From an uncultured Flavobacteriales bacterium (GTDB lineage: Bacteria > Bacteroidota > Bacteroidia > Flavobacteriales > Crocinitomicaceae), in assembly GCA_946479285.1 (NCBI GenBank), contig CAMLFH010000022.1:6489-70488 (forward strand): a DNA stretch of 64,000 nt, in the 5' to 3' direction. The notes under the pieces are model-generated. The model did no database searches. It saw only the letters and a program-made list of their open reading frames with translations, and was not told the origin of the DNA. How positions within the stretch are numbered: position 1 is the stretch's first letter; every line of letters begins with the position of its first letter. The position numbers and the translations under genes are program-made. Shown piece after piece: positions 1-9,298 of the stretch.

Positions 1-38
1 CCGATTATTTCCGCATCGCGAAGGTTTTGGATAAGTAA
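1..38 (+). CDS. possible 3' end of an upstream gene (partial)
   Basis: Reading from base 3 gives the short tail DYFRIAKVLDK followed by TAA at 36-38. The composition looks like coding sequence, and the next gene converges on it from the right with its stop at 51. Only eleven codons are visible, so the product cannot be named, and the reading could be chance. Confidence 0.3.
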   Translation, partial: DYFRIAKVLDK

Positions 39-50
39 TCAAGATAAACT

Positions 51-2591
51 TTACCTTACCAGGTTCACATGTCCTGTAAATAAAGCAGGAATCCCAAAAC
101 AATTCATATACATGACCTGAACCTGATAGATTCCATCCGGAGATGGTTTTCCATTGTAATTCCCATCCCACAAAAGAAGTGGTGTTTCGGAGTTATAGGA
201 TGCCTCCTCCATACTGAGAAGCTCTTCTCCCCATCGGTTGAAAATGTGAATACTGCTGATTGTAACATTCTTTGTAATAATCTCCAATTGGTCATTTGTC
301 CCGTCCATATCAGGAGTAAAGGTGTTAGGCATAAAAATCGCCTGCTCATTTTGCAAATCTACATAAATAGAATCCCATAATTCTCCGCAAACATTAAATG
401 CACGGATGAGATACCATCCGGATGCATTTAGTGAACTGCCTGCAGGTTTTTGTGTCCGGGGATAAAATAGTTCGTACTGATAATTTGTTTCAATATGGAG
501 TAAATTTGGAGAGATTTGGAGTTCACAAAACTTCAATGAATCCTCTGGAAAGTAAAGATCAAGATCTGGTAATCGATTCACAAGCATAGAGTCAGTAACA
601 CTTCCACATTCATTCGTTAGGGTACAAGTGTAGATCCCTTCGTGACTGATGAGTTCAGTTGCAGTCTGAGAGCCGGAACTCCATGAATAACTGCCCTGAC
701 TACCAATTGCTGTGTAGAGAAATCCCACCCCAATCTCAAAACAGGTGTCCAGTGTGAGAGGTAAATCCAGTGTTGGAAATGGAAGCAGGGTGATTTGAAT
801 AGAATCCCTAACTGCTGCGCAGCTATCCGAAACTTCAACCCAGTAAATTCCCGAATTGGTTACAGATAAGGAAGGAGTAATAGCGTTGTTGTTCCAGAGA
901 TAACTCAGGGTTCCGATTGAATTGGTAACAACAGGAAGCAGCGTAAAACTGGTTCCTTGCTGGAAACAAAGCGTCGTGTCATTTCCTAAACTTACGGTCA
1001 TATTGGACGGCGCGGTAATAGGAACAATCGTATCAATCAATTCACAGCAGCGAATGTCTAAGACCCGTACAATAATCGTATCGGGACTATTTGTGAAATA
1101 GGTGTTTGAAGAAGAACTTGTTCCGTTTGACCAATGAAAAGTTGGGGATTGAAAGCCAGTAACGTTTGCCACAAAAGAAGAAGGACAAATGGAGGCCTGA
1201 TTAAGATCCAGAGAAATGTCTTCGCAGGGAACGTATAGTTGCAAGTCTTCTATTACAACCCCGTCCCAATAAGTGAAACCTACCCCGTGTTCAATGAGGT
1301 CCAAGGGTTCCAGCTGTGTTGTTAAATTAGTTGCGATCACTGGTAATTCACTAAATTCGGAGCAGTTTGCGATGGTATTCAGATCTTCATCCAAAATGAT
1401 TTCGCTGATATTGATATCACCTGCCGGAACAAGCATTTCAGATGTTGCAAAATAATGCGAGTTACTCTTAAAGTCACTGTTCCCGTAAGAATTATTGGAA
1501 GCTGCACCACCAAAAAAGATGTTTGGTTTTTTAAGTCCGATGCATTTTTGAAAGTTACCGTTCTTATCCAATTTAAGAGCGTACAATCCATCGAAGTTAG
1601 AATGGACCACCCCGCATAGAACATAACTATTCGCTGTTTCATTCAATCCGTGTACTTGTTGAGATCCTTCTCCGTCAATTTCATATTCTTTTGAAAATAA
1701 CAGATTCCCGGATCCATCTAATTTTGTCAAAACAATGTTGGGATCATTTTGAGTACCCATGGTTCCATTATTGAAAGAGGTGAGAACGATATTGTTATTC
1801 ATATCGTATTCAATGCGGCTTCCCTGGAATGAGGTGGTCATTACACCTGGAATAAAAGGAAAAGATATACGCCGTTGAAAAAAGACCGTTCCTGAGTCAT
1901 TGATACCTAAAACGAAAGGCATGTTTGGATAAGTAGCTAAAAAGTCATTGTTCTGATGCATTCCAGTAACAAACATTTTTCCATTACGCATTTCGGTAGC
2001 ACTTGTAAAATGGGTGTCACTATTGGTTCCTGCAGCAGGATAAGCTAATTGTAATACGAGTGATTCCCAGATCATGTCGCCGGTTTGTGAGGATACAGCC
2101 ATCACTTTTCCGTGTACGAACGTTCCGGATTGCAGTGTTCCTCCAACCAAATAGAATCTTCCATTGGCATAGCGCATACAAGAAAGATATCCCCCCGAAC
2201 TCAGCTCATATTTACACCAATAGAGAGCACCCGTCTGGGCATTCATCTTAAAATAGAAACTTCCCAGATCGGTATTGGATTGCTCAATGTCTCCACAACC
2301 GAATAAAGTGTCGCCGATAATGTCCAAAAACCCAAGAACAACCGTATTACTGGTTACTGGAATAAAACTGATTGTTTTTGACCAAACGGTTTGCTGTAAT
2401 GCGTTTTGTTTTACAAGCAATGATTTTGTGTCCATTACTCCACCAGTGAAGGTGTTTCCGGCGGCATCGGTTACAATATTTGCAGATGACTCACGGCTGG
2501 AGGGGCTTCCTATAATGTTACTAATCTCATTTTCCTGAGCTTTTAATGAAGTAAGAATGAAGGTGGAGAGTAAAGCTAGAAAGTATTTCAT
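51..2591 (-). CDS. secreted protein with gliding-motility-associated C-terminal (CHU_C, T9SS) domain
   Basis: The 846-residue protein begins with a signal peptide (MKYFLALLSTFILTSLKAQ). Residues about 20-440 read like a beta-propeller of repeated short strands (SGNLLFSKEY, KNGNFQKC). Residues about 450-750 look like Ig/PKD-type repeats with paired cysteines (ICPSS, CCELIDT, DTCFEIG). The last ~90 residues carry the CHU_C signature: MPNTFTPDMDGTND, then IFNRWGEELL, then WDGNYNGKPSPDGIY. In Bacteroidota this domain sends proteins through the type IX secretion system to the cell surface. The product is therefore probably an exported surface protein of unknown ligand. It is transcribed alone and leftward. 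Confidence 0.85.
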   Translation of the reverse strand: MKYFLALLSTFILTSLKAQENEISNIIGSPSSRESSANIVTDAAGNTFTGGVMDTKSLLVKQNALQQTVWSKTISFIPVTSNTVVLGFLDIIGDTLFGCGDIEQSNTDLGSFYFKMNAQTGALYWCKYELSSGGYLSCMRYANGRFYLVGGTLQSGTFVHGKVMAVSSQTGDMIWESLVLQLAYPAAGTNSDTHFTSATEMRNGKMFVTGMHQNNDFLATYPNMPFVLGINDSGTVFFQRRISFPFIPGVMTTSFQGSRIEYDMNNNIVLTSFNNGTMGTQNDPNIVLTKLDGSGNLLFSKEYEIDGEGSQQVHGLNETANSYVLCGVVHSNFDGLYALKLDKNGNFQKCIGLKKPNIFFGGAASNNSYGNSDFKSNSHYFATSEMLVPAGDINISEIILDEDLNTIANCSEFSELPVIATNLTTQLEPLDLIEHGVGFTYWDGVVIEDLQLYVPCEDISLDLNQASICPSSFVANVTGFQSPTFHWSNGTSSSSNTYFTNSPDTIIVRVLDIRCCELIDTIVPITAPSNMTVSLGNDTTLCFQQGTSFTLLPVVTNSIGTLSYLWNNNAITPSLSVTNSGIYWVEVSDSCAAVRDSIQITLLPFPTLDLPLTLDTCFEIGVGFLYTAIGSQGSYSWSSGSQTATELISHEGIYTCTLTNECGSVTDSMLVNRLPDLDLYFPEDSLKFCELQISPNLLHIETNYQYELFYPRTQKPAGSSLNASGWYLIRAFNVCGELWDSIYVDLQNEQAIFMPNTFTPDMDGTNDQLEIITKNVTISSIHIFNRWGEELLSMEEASYNSETPLLLWDGNYNGKPSPDGIYQVQVMYMNCFGIPALFTGHVNLVR

Positions 2592-2652
2592 AAAGAGGTG
2601 CTGGAGCTTAGTAAACGCGGTTTTTGCCTTATTGGTTGCCTCTTTATTTGTA

Positions 2653-2872
2653 AAGTATATCCCAAACTTAAACCGAACTATGTAAATGCTCTGTAACCCA
2701 GGTTTATGAAGTTTTGGAAGAATGCATTGCTTGTCATAAGACTTCCGTTCCGGACGTTGACTAAGGCAACACGCAGCGTTGGAGTAGCTCTGAAGAATGT
2801 GCCGCTCTCATAGGGCTGAAAATGAGATCCAATCCCGGGAGAGAAGTAAGTGTAAATGTTAGATAGTTTTCT
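2653..2872 (-). pseudogene. decayed C-terminal fragment of a paralogue of the 4638-5240 gene
   Basis: Translated leftward, this stretch reads LSNIYTYFSPGIGSHFQPYE, SGTFFRATPTLRVALVNV, then NLGYRAFT, a stop, and FGLSLGYTL. It aligns with the last ~75 residues of the protein at 4638-5240 (LYTYLTPKIGYRFQPY, SGLFFRATLTPHIAVVN, IGNRAIPWFGFSLGYTF). The TAG at 2678-2680 sits exactly where the paralogue has the Trp of AIPWFGF. Upstream the matching frame soon hits another stop and similarity ends near the neighbouring gene at 2927. This is therefore a truncated, inactivated copy. Confidence 0.75.
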
Positions 2873-2926
2873 CCGTTCAGATTCCTAACTGTTACCGTCT
2901 CCCGATTTGGCCTCGTTAGCTTCTTT

Positions 2927-3709
2927 TCAACTTCTTCTGGTTTTTCGCCTTTCCCCGTTATCTGCTATAATAGCACTTTCTATTGGCCGCACCGGTTTTT
3001 TCTTCGGATGGTTTGGAAGCAACGGATAATGTTCCGGGGCGAATAAAATTTCCGATGGTAAAATTTCAGGTTTCCTCTCTTTAACGAGTATATCTGCCGG
3101 AGCGTCTTCTCCTGTTTCCGGGTCAATGAAATGAATAGTTCCTTCAGGATCCCATAGATCTATAGAAGGATCCGGAATATAAAACATCCCCATAGTTTGA
3201 CCTAACATTGCTATAATTTCAGGATCACAAATGACCTCGTAGTTATTCATTTTAAGATGTAAGTCAAAGACAAAAGCTGAATCGATTTTCACTTCCAAAG
3301 TTGAATCAGATTTAGCAGCGGCGAAGGGAATCAATGAATCCACTTGTTCTGTTTTAACCGGAATAGAATCCGTTTGTGCAAAAACGAAATCAGCACCCAA
3401 AAGATCACTTCCAAAGCAAACGAGCAATACTACTAAAAACTTTTGCCAAAACGGAATATTGGAAACCAGGATGTTTTGATCGATCTCAATGCGAATGCGC
3501 TGTAATTGGTGATTATTAAACCTGCCGCACAACTTTTCTCCTCGTTTGTTTTTAAGGAAATTTTTGATCTCGCCATCGGATTGGGTGGTGAAATCAATTA
3601 CACTCTTCTGGCAGGATTGGCAAAAACGACCGATAGAATCCATATGCATGACGTCCCACTTTTCGGAACAGGGATTTGGAACGACGATTTTAGCCCGATT
3701 TGGAGTCAT
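2927..3709 (-). CDS. four-cysteine, single-TM protein of unknown function
   Basis: The 260-residue protein has an N-terminal cytoplasmic-looking domain with four cysteines arranged like a zinc ribbon: C14 in NPCSEKWDVM, C30 and C33 in GRFCQSCQKSVIDFT, and C61 in EKLCGRF. One hydrophobic segment follows at about 88-110. The remaining ~150 residues are acidic and proline-rich, probably periplasmic, and end in a basic tail. The N-terminal motif recurs in many Bacteroidota proteins, often joined to TonB-like or carboxypeptidase-regulatory domains. I recognise the module but not the function. It lies between the decayed fragment and two outer-membrane-like genes, all transcribed leftward. Confidence 0.7.
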   Translation of the reverse strand: MTPNRAKIVVPNPCSEKWDVMHMDSIGRFCQSCQKSVIDFTTQSDGEIKNFLKNKRGEKLCGRFNNHQLQRIRIEIDQNILVSNIPFWQKFLVVLLVCFGSDLLGADFVFAQTDSIPVKTEQVDSLIPFAAAKSDSTLEVKIDSAFVFDLHLKMNNYEVICDPEIIAMLGQTMGMFYIPDPSIDLWDPEGTIHFIDPETGEDAPADILVKERKPEILPSEILFAPEHYPLLPNHPKKKPVRPIESAIIADNGERRKTRRS

Positions 3710-3771
3710 AAATAGATTAAGTGTATATTGAGAATTAAAAGGATTTACACTTTACCTTGAAATTGGTTCAA

Positions 3772-4620
3772 TTAGAAAGTGCAGCCAATCGTAATTCCCG
3801 CGTAAGGTTGAACTTTAATTTCTGCTTCTCCTCCACGGGATGGGTATATATCCCGATTGGGCTGATATTCTACGTAAGGCATTCTGGCAAAAAGTAAATC
3901 TGCTCCCAGGAAAAAATGTTCGGTAAGCTGCTGTCGGAAATTATAACGAAAATAATACCCGCCTCTGTTGAATGCGTAATTCTTTGGTGCACGTAGAGAA
4001 GAGCTCTCTTCCTGCATTTTTAGGTAGCCTTGCAATTCATAATTTAAGCCGTAATAGACTCCTGCCGACAAACAATGTTGTCTTTTCAAACGATCCTGAG
4101 CACTCATCTCATGGAGCACAAATGAAAACCCAAGAGAAGCAGAAAGCCGGTTGATGCTATTGATTACTTTGTAATTACCCTGATCATCCAGATCGTAGCT
4201 GTAATAATCGGTTCGAAGAGCTGCAAACTTGTAGTAAGTGATACCTAAGTCGAGCTGGAATTGTTTGTTGATCCAGGGACGAATCTTGTCGGTTACATCC
4301 GTTGGATCAATGCGCGGTTTTGGAGTGTTTACCAATGTCATTCCCAAAGAAATGTCTGACAAGGAATTCTTCCGTTTTACATCTCCGGGAGTTTTGTTAC
4401 TTCTGATATTGAGATAACTGAATAGTTCCTGATTGTGCCTTGCGGTAATCGAAAAATATCGATTGAACCGATAACTTACTTTTCCCTGGATGTTAGCAGA
4501 GAAAGTTGATTGTAAACTGAGGTTTAGTGGTGAAATTTCTGCCACAAATCGGTCGTTAGTTTGCTGCCCGAATGAGATCGTCGAAAAAAGACAAAGCGAA
4601 ATCAGAAATGTGTTTCTCAT
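3772..4620 (-). CDS. putative outer-membrane beta-barrel protein
   Basis: The 282-residue protein has a signal peptide (MRNTFLISLCLFSTISFGQQ) and no cytoplasmic motif. It is rich in alternating aromatic/polar strands (YRFNRYFSITARHNQELFSY, GGYYFRYNFRQQL) and ends in a strand with terminal Phe (YAGITIGCTF). This pattern fits an outer-membrane barrel exported by Sec and inserted by BAM. Its start lies 17 bases downstream of the stop of the 4638-5240 gene in the direction of transcription, so the two are probably co-transcribed. No substrate or family name can be supported from the sequence. Confidence 0.65.
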   Translation of the reverse strand: MRNTFLISLCLFSTISFGQQTNDRFVAEISPLNLSLQSTFSANIQGKVSYRFNRYFSITARHNQELFSYLNIRSNKTPGDVKRKNSLSDISLGMTLVNTPKPRIDPTDVTDKIRPWINKQFQLDLGITYYKFAALRTDYYSYDLDDQGNYKVINSINRLSASLGFSFVLHEMSAQDRLKRQHCLSAGVYYGLNYELQGYLKMQEESSSLRAPKNYAFNRGGYYFRYNFRQQLTEHFFLGADLLFARMPYVEYQPNRDIYPSRGGEAEIKVQPYAGITIGCTF

Positions 4621-4637
4621 ACTGGTTTTGATTTTGC

Positions 4638-5240
4638 TTATTTAAAAGTGTATCCCAAACTAAATCCAAACCATGGAATGGCTCTGTTTCCGATATTAAA
4701 CACGTTATTGAAAAAGTAACTACTGGAGGTTAATGATCCGCCTCTGGTACTCCAGGTACTATTTACCACAGCGATATGCGGAGTCAACGTAGCTCTGAAG
4801 AATAACCCGCTTTTGTAAGGTTGAAAACGGTAGCCTATTTTGGGAGTTAGGTACGTGTACAGCCTTGAAAATGCCTGGTGTGATTCACCTTCAAACTCGG
4901 TGTGGAAGCGATCATCAACTGCCTGGGTTGTCAATCCGATCCCAAGTTCTAAAAAACTTCTTTTTTTACCGTATAGCCAGTTGTAAGATACCGGAACTCC
5001 TATATATGCTCCATCTCCGAATCCCAGTGACTTTGGAATAACAACAGCGCCGATTGTGAAAGACCGCTTCCAGTTCCCGGTAGAGTTGAAAAGCAAATCA
5101 TAATTGAGTGAGCCGGAAAAGCCCTGACCGAATACTTCGGCATATACCGTGTGTTTGTTCTTGATGGGAGTTAACGTTTGCTGGCTAAATAATGGTGTTA
5201 CAAAAGCCAGTTGAAGAATAATTAGGAATCCTTTTTTCAT
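4638..5240 (-). CDS. putative outer-membrane protein, paralogue of the fragment at 2653-2872
   Basis: The 200-residue protein starts with a signal peptide (MKKGFLIILQLAFVTPLFSQ). It continues with beta-strand-rich sequence (YAEVFGQGFSGSLNYDLLF, YTYLTPKIGYRFQPYKSG) and ends GFSLGYTFK, as expected of a small barrel. It is the intact relative of the decayed copy nearby, which suggests a local duplication followed by loss. It is the first gene of the leftward pair with 3772-4620. Function unknown. Confidence 0.65.
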   Translation of the reverse strand: MKKGFLIILQLAFVTPLFSQQTLTPIKNKHTVYAEVFGQGFSGSLNYDLLFNSTGNWKRSFTIGAVVIPKSLGFGDGAYIGVPVSYNWLYGKKRSFLELGIGLTTQAVDDRFHTEFEGESHQAFSRLYTYLTPKIGYRFQPYKSGLFFRATLTPHIAVVNSTWSTRGGSLTSSSYFFNNVFNIGNRAIPWFGFSLGYTFK

Positions 5241-5403
5241 ACGTTGATTTATTTAGGGTGAAAGTTTAATCATCAATCATTAATTGACAGATCATGTAAC
5301 GCTATTGATCACGAAGGAATAAATAATCTGAGATTTTAGGGATGTGAAATGACCATCTATGCACAGCGACTGAAAATTTTGGGATGCAGGATGAACATGG
5401 ATC

Positions 5404-5441
5404 AAAAAAAATCCCCGGTTGTTTGACAAACCGAGGATTTT
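5404..5441 (-). terminator. Rho-independent terminator of pgk
   Basis: Bases 5408-5420 pair with 5429-5441 in a 13-position stem with one mismatch (C5415/A5434) around an 8-base loop. On the leftward strand the hairpin is followed by a run of eight T (5404-5411 as A on the + strand). It lies about 20 bases beyond the pgk stop codon. Confidence 0.8.
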
Positions 5442-5462
5442 CGATCGTATTGAATTTTTTAT

Positions 5463-6656
5463 TTAAGAACGAATGGCCTTGATTCCCGGCAATTCAATTC
5501 CTTCCAAATATTCTAACATTGCTCCGCCACCGGTGGAAACGTAGCTTACTTTGTCAGCCAATCCGAACTGATTGATCGCTGCAACGGAATCACCACCACC
5601 AATCAGTGAGAAAGCACCTTTTTCGGTGGCACGAACAATTGCCTGTGCTACTTCTGCTGTTCCTTTTTGGAAATTGCTCATCTCAAAAACTCCCATCGGG
5701 CCGTTCCACAAGATCAATTTTGAATTTTCAATGATGTCAGCACATGCTTTGATAGAATCCGGACCAACGTCCAGCCCCATCCAACCTGCAGGAATCTCCC
5801 CGATTGGAACCAATTGTGTGCTTGCGTTATTATCAAATTTATCCGCAACAATTGTATCTGTTGGAATGTATAAGTTCACTCCCTTTGCTTTCGCTTTTTC
5901 AATAATTTCTTTTGCAACGTTCAGGAAATCATCTTCAACCAATGAACTTCCAACTGCTCCGCCTTGTGCTTTTACGAACGTATAAGCCATTCCTCCACCA
6001 ACAATCAGGTTGTCTACTTTTTCCAGTAAACGTTCAATGATCGTGATTTTGGAAGAAACTTTTGCTCCCCCAACAATTGCCGTTAAAGGCTTGTCATCAC
6101 TGTTCAAAACGCGGTCTACGCTTTTGATCTCTTCTTCCAATAAGAAACCAAACATTTTATCATTCGGGAAGTAATTGGCAACAACTGTTGTGGAAGCGTG
6201 CGCACGGTGCGCTGTTCCGAAGGCGTCGTTTACATAACAATCTCCATGTTTTGCCAAATCAGCAGCAAAAGAATCTGTACCTGCAGTTTCCTGCTTGTAA
6301 AAACGAACATTTTCCAATAACAACACTTCACCGGGTTTCAAAGCAGAACTCATTTCCAACGCACTTGATCCGATACAATCTGAAGCGAATTTGATATTCT
6401 TCCCCAATAATTCTTCGATTCGGTGTTTGATGTGGCGCAAAGAGAATTTGTCTTCCGGACCTTCTTTCGGTCGACCCAAATGCGACATCAAAACCATACT
6501 TCCACCTTTTTCCAAAATGTGCTTGATGGTTGGCAAAGCTGCACGAATTCGAGTATCGTCAGTTACTTCCAGCGTTTCTTTGTTCAAAGGAACATTAAAA
6601 TCTACGCGTACCAATGCACGCTTGTTTTGAAAATCGTAAGTTGCTATTGCTGCCAT
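5463..6656 (-). CDS. pgk: phosphoglycerate kinase
   Basis: This cytoplasmic glycolytic enzyme transfers phosphate between 1,3-bisphosphoglycerate and ADP. The 397 residues match the usual bacterial length. Visible hallmarks are RVDFNVPLN near residue 17, the substrate-side [25 protein letters not shown], the hinge [19 protein letters not shown], and the nucleotide-binding IGGGDSVAA near the C-terminus. The start is supported by a good promoter 22 bases upstream (6679-6709). A terminator follows the stop, so pgk is probably a single-gene transcript. Confidence 0.97.
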   Translation of the reverse strand: MAAIATYDFQNKRALVRVDFNVPLNKETLEVTDDTRIRAALPTIKHILEKGGSMVLMSHLGRPKEGPEDKFSLRHIKHRIEELLGKNIKFASDCIGSSALEMSSALKPGEVLLLENVRFYKQETAGTDSFAADLAKHGDCYVNDAFGTAHRAHASTTVVANYFPNDKMFGFLLEEEIKSVDRVLNSDDKPLTAIVGGAKVSSKITIIERLLEKVDNLIVGGGMAYTFVKAQGGAVGSSLVEDDFLNVAKEIIEKAKAKGVNLYIPTDTIVADKFDNNASTQLVPIGEIPAGWMGLDVGPDSIKACADIIENSKLILWNGPMGVFEMSNFQKGTAEVAQAIVRATEKGAFSLIGGGDSVAAINQFGLADKVSYVSTGGGAMLEYLEGIELPGIKAIRS

Positions 6657-6678
6657 TAACGGAATCTTAATTTTGAGG

Positions 6679-6709
6679 CAAAGTTAGGGTAAAGATTGAA
6701 AATGGCAAA
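6679..6709 (-). promoter_or_regulatory. pgk promoter, Bacteroidota type
   Basis: On the leftward strand TTTG (6706-6709) is followed after 19 bases by TAACTTTG (6679-6686). This matches the TTTG / TAnnTTTG promoter known from Bacteroides and flavobacteria. The pgk ATG begins 22 bases beyond it. Confidence 0.6.
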
Positions 6710-6715
6710 TTGAAA

Positions 6716-7531
6716 TCACGCCAGCAAAAACCAAAGTCCCATCAAACCAAGTGGTAATTCCCACATAAACTCCAGTCTGAGTTGGTAACCAATCCGAAAA
6801 GGGATGAGGTGGCCAACTGCTCCGCAAAAAACCGTGAATGGAAGCAGCCAGTGAAACTCCAGGATGCTGGTTTGAATACCGAGTGCGATTAACAAAAGAA
6901 TGAATCCGGCGTATCTTGCCTTTTTTGCACCAATCAATTGAGGAACGGTTGACAGGGATTTCAGATCGTGGGCGAGATCGCGGTTATCAAAAGGAATGAT
7001 CTGCGCAAAAACAGAAATAAAGATCAATGTGGGGATTTCCCAGGTGATTCGTCCAAGTTGTTCCATGGAAGCGAAAGGAACCAGGATGATAAGTATCCAG
7101 CTGATGGAAATGAGGATGTTCTTTGCAAAAGGCAGATTGCGGATTCCGTTGCCAATAAGCGGGAGCGGCAGTGCGTAAAGTGTCACGATCACCCCATTCA
7201 AAGCTATGAGGAAAATGGTTCCCTTAGTTAGTGGAATATAGAATAGACAAACCAAACAGCAGATGAAATTGACGATAAACCAGGCGATTTGAAAGGTGTG
7301 GGTATTTTGCATCCATAACAAACGCCGGTTTGAGCGGACTGTGTGTTTCAACTGACGCAAGCGAAATAAACGGTGAAGCTGATAGGCACTAACAGTTCCT
7401 GTGAAAGTCCAAAGAGCGAAAAGTTCCAGGTGTCTCAGGTTGAAATAACTTCCGATACCATAAACCAGGCTTGTTACACACAATGCAACCCAGCTGTTTG
7501 TATAAATCAATATGCTGAGGATGGGCCGCAT
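6716..7531 (-). CDS. UbiA-like polytopic membrane protein
   Basis: The 271-residue protein has seven or eight hydrophobic segments and looks like the UbiA prenyltransferase fold. The second Asp-rich loop is recognisable as PFDNRDLAHDLKS around residue 180. The first Asp-rich motif (NxxxDxxxD) expected after the second helix is replaced by AYQLHRLFRLRQ, which has no acidic residue. It may therefore have lost prenyltransferase activity or use another substrate. It lies 1 base downstream of the GT9 gene and is probably co-transcribed with the two glycosyltransferases. The family call is moderate. Confidence 0.55.
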   Translation of the reverse strand: MRPILSILIYTNSWVALCVTSLVYGIGSYFNLRHLELFALWTFTGTVSAYQLHRLFRLRQLKHTVRSNRRLLWMQNTHTFQIAWFIVNFICCLVCLFYIPLTKGTIFLIALNGVIVTLYALPLPLIGNGIRNLPFAKNILISISWILIILVPFASMEQLGRITWEIPTLIFISVFAQIIPFDNRDLAHDLKSLSTVPQLIGAKKARYAGFILLLIALGIQTSILEFHWLLPFTVFCGAVGHLIPFRIGYQLRLEFMWELPLGLMGLWFLLA

Positions 7532-7532
7532 G

Positions 7533-8549
7533 TTACACGGTTATTTCGGAGAATACAGTTTCCACTGAAATTTGAGAAATACAGTCGCACTCTTTTTTCT
7601 CTTTGCATTTTGGACATTCGGGATCGAACACTAATGCTGTAGAACGAGTTCCTAAAGGCTTCCACCTTCCGGGATGAATAGGAATCCTGGGAGAGAATAA
7701 ACCGATTGCTTTGGTGTCCAGGAAACCGGCAATATGCAGCGGTCCGGTGCTGCAGGCAACCAAAGCCGAAGCATTTTTTATGAGCCAGATCAATTGATCA
7801 ATACTCAGTTTTCCGGTAGAATCGTGGCATTTCTCATTTTCAGGAATCAAATTGCGGAATTGCTGACCTTCCGGTTCCGTTCCGGTAAAAACAACTTCGT
7901 AACCGTTTCCGATTAACTTAGCGGCTAGTTCCGTGTACTTCTCGATCGGCCATTCGCGGGCACTTCCCTGGGACTTGGGATGAAGAACTACGTATTGTTT
8001 ATTCAGAAGTGCTTCGAATTCCTCCGGGAGCTCTTGCTTTTCTATGCTAAAAAAAGACGTGTATTTATTGACCTGCTCGAAAGATGGAATTTCTGTTAAC
8101 CCAAAAGGGCGCAGCAATTCGAAATTTAGCTGCGATTCGTGGAGTGGTGATTTTTTCCGGGTAAAATCGGGCCTTACATTGCATGTGGTCAAATGAAAAA
8201 GTCGGTGAGAGGTCCCGATGCGGGTAGGAACTTTTGCTTTTTTGAAAACTTTTGACAGTTCTTTTTTGGGAAAAACATGCACCACAGCATCAATTCCTAG
8301 ACTTTCTATCGCATCTGCCTGTTCTTTTTTGGGCAAAGTGAACAAATCGTCGACTTTAACAATATCGTCAATTGCTGCAAAGTATTTTACAATAGGCGCT
8401 GTATAATTCCTGCAAATGAAAGTAATGCGGCAAGTTGGGAATTGTTCTTTTAACCAGGCAGTGATGGGAAGAGTTAGAAGTACGTCGCCAATGCTGTCCA
8501 CGCGACTGATTGCAATGTGTTTTCCGTTCCAATTCTTATTTTCCTTCAC
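7533..8549 (-). CDS. glycosyltransferase family 9 (heptosyltransferase-like)
   Basis: The 338-residue protein starts with the GT9 motif ISRVDSIGDVLLTLPITAWL. It has the N-terminal Rossmann domain (HVFPKKELSKVFKKAK) and the ADP-sugar-side motif VLHPKSQGSAREWPIEKYTELA followed by VACSTGPLHIAGFLDTKAIGLFSP. A cysteine cluster ends it (CPKCKEKKECDC). The family adds heptose or related sugars to lipopolysaccharide core on the cytoplasmic face of the inner membrane. It overlaps the GT2 gene by 14 bases, so the two are translationally coupled in one operon. Confidence 0.88.
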   Translation of the reverse strand: MKENKNWNGKHIAISRVDSIGDVLLTLPITAWLKEQFPTCRITFICRNYTAPIVKYFAAIDDIVKVDDLFTLPKKEQADAIESLGIDAVVHVFPKKELSKVFKKAKVPTRIGTSHRLFHLTTCNVRPDFTRKKSPLHESQLNFELLRPFGLTEIPSFEQVNKYTSFFSIEKQELPEEFEALLNKQYVVLHPKSQGSAREWPIEKYTELAAKLIGNGYEVVFTGTEPEGQQFRNLIPENEKCHDSTGKLSIDQLIWLIKNASALVACSTGPLHIAGFLDTKAIGLFSPRIPIHPGRWKPLGTRSTALVFDPECPKCKEKKECDCISQISVETVFSEITV

Positions 8550-9291
8550 GATTCAGTCTTCTTAGTTCTTTGTACTTTAAAACGTTGGATTGGGCGCTGA
8601 TCTGGGCAATTTTGAATCCTTTCCAGCCATCCAGAAACCCTAATTTAATAAAATACATGGCAACAAAACGACCTAAAGCGCTAATGGCAGGTTTTAGAGG
8701 GCCTGCTTTCTTCCCTCTTGCGTGAAATTTCTTCGCAGTGAGCAGGGAGTATTTATCTGCTCTTGCACGGTGATCTTTGTAAGAATAATAGGAATAGTGT
8801 TCCAGGATTCCTTTAAATATCTTCGTTTCGGAAGGTGGATGAACCAATTCTTCATGTACGTATTCGCCCGACCAGTAAGAACCTTTTTTTGGGAATAAAC
8901 GTGGTTTCACATCCGGAAACCAGCCGCTGTGACGGATCCATTTCCCCATGTAGTTGGTCATGCGATTGACAGAATAAGTTCCGGAAAATCCCTTTTCTTT
9001 CTCTGCTTTGATTTCCTGGTATAATTCTTCGCTCAATGCTTCATCCGCATCCAAAGAAAGGATGTAATCGGAAGAAGTAAGATCGTTCAGGTAATTTTTG
9101 CTTGCGGAATAACCTTCCCAGGCTCTTTGTTCGAAACGCACCTGGTATTTAGCACAGATGGCAGCAGTTTTATCCGTAGAAAAAGCATCCAATACAATGA
9201 TTTCATCTGCCAGGTCACGGACCGACTTCAGACAACGTTCGATGTTGCGCTCTTCGTTTAATGTGATGATAACAACTGCAAGCGTATTCAT
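8536..9291 (-). CDS. glycosyltransferase family 2, LPS core type (WaaE/KdtX-like)
   Basis: The 251-residue protein has the GT-A opening VVIITLNEERNIERCLKSV, the acidic triad region YILSLDADEALS, and the WaaE-like segment RMTNYMGKWIRHSGWFPDVKPRLFPK followed by GEYVHEEL. Members transfer glucose or similar sugars onto LPS core. It starts the operon with the GT9 gene (14-base overlap) and lies 7 bases from the lytic transglycosylase gene, so it probably shares that promoter too. Confidence 0.88.
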   Translation of the reverse strand: MNTLAVVIITLNEERNIERCLKSVRDLADEIIVLDAFSTDKTAAICAKYQVRFEQRAWEGYSASKNYLNDLTSSDYILSLDADEALSEELYQEIKAEKEKGFSGTYSVNRMTNYMGKWIRHSGWFPDVKPRLFPKKGSYWSGEYVHEELVHPPSETKIFKGILEHYSYYSYKDHRARADKYSLLTAKKFHARGKKAGPLKPAISALGRFVAMYFIKLGFLDGWKGFKIAQISAQSNVLKYKELRRLNREGK

Positions 9292-9298
9292 AAGCAGG

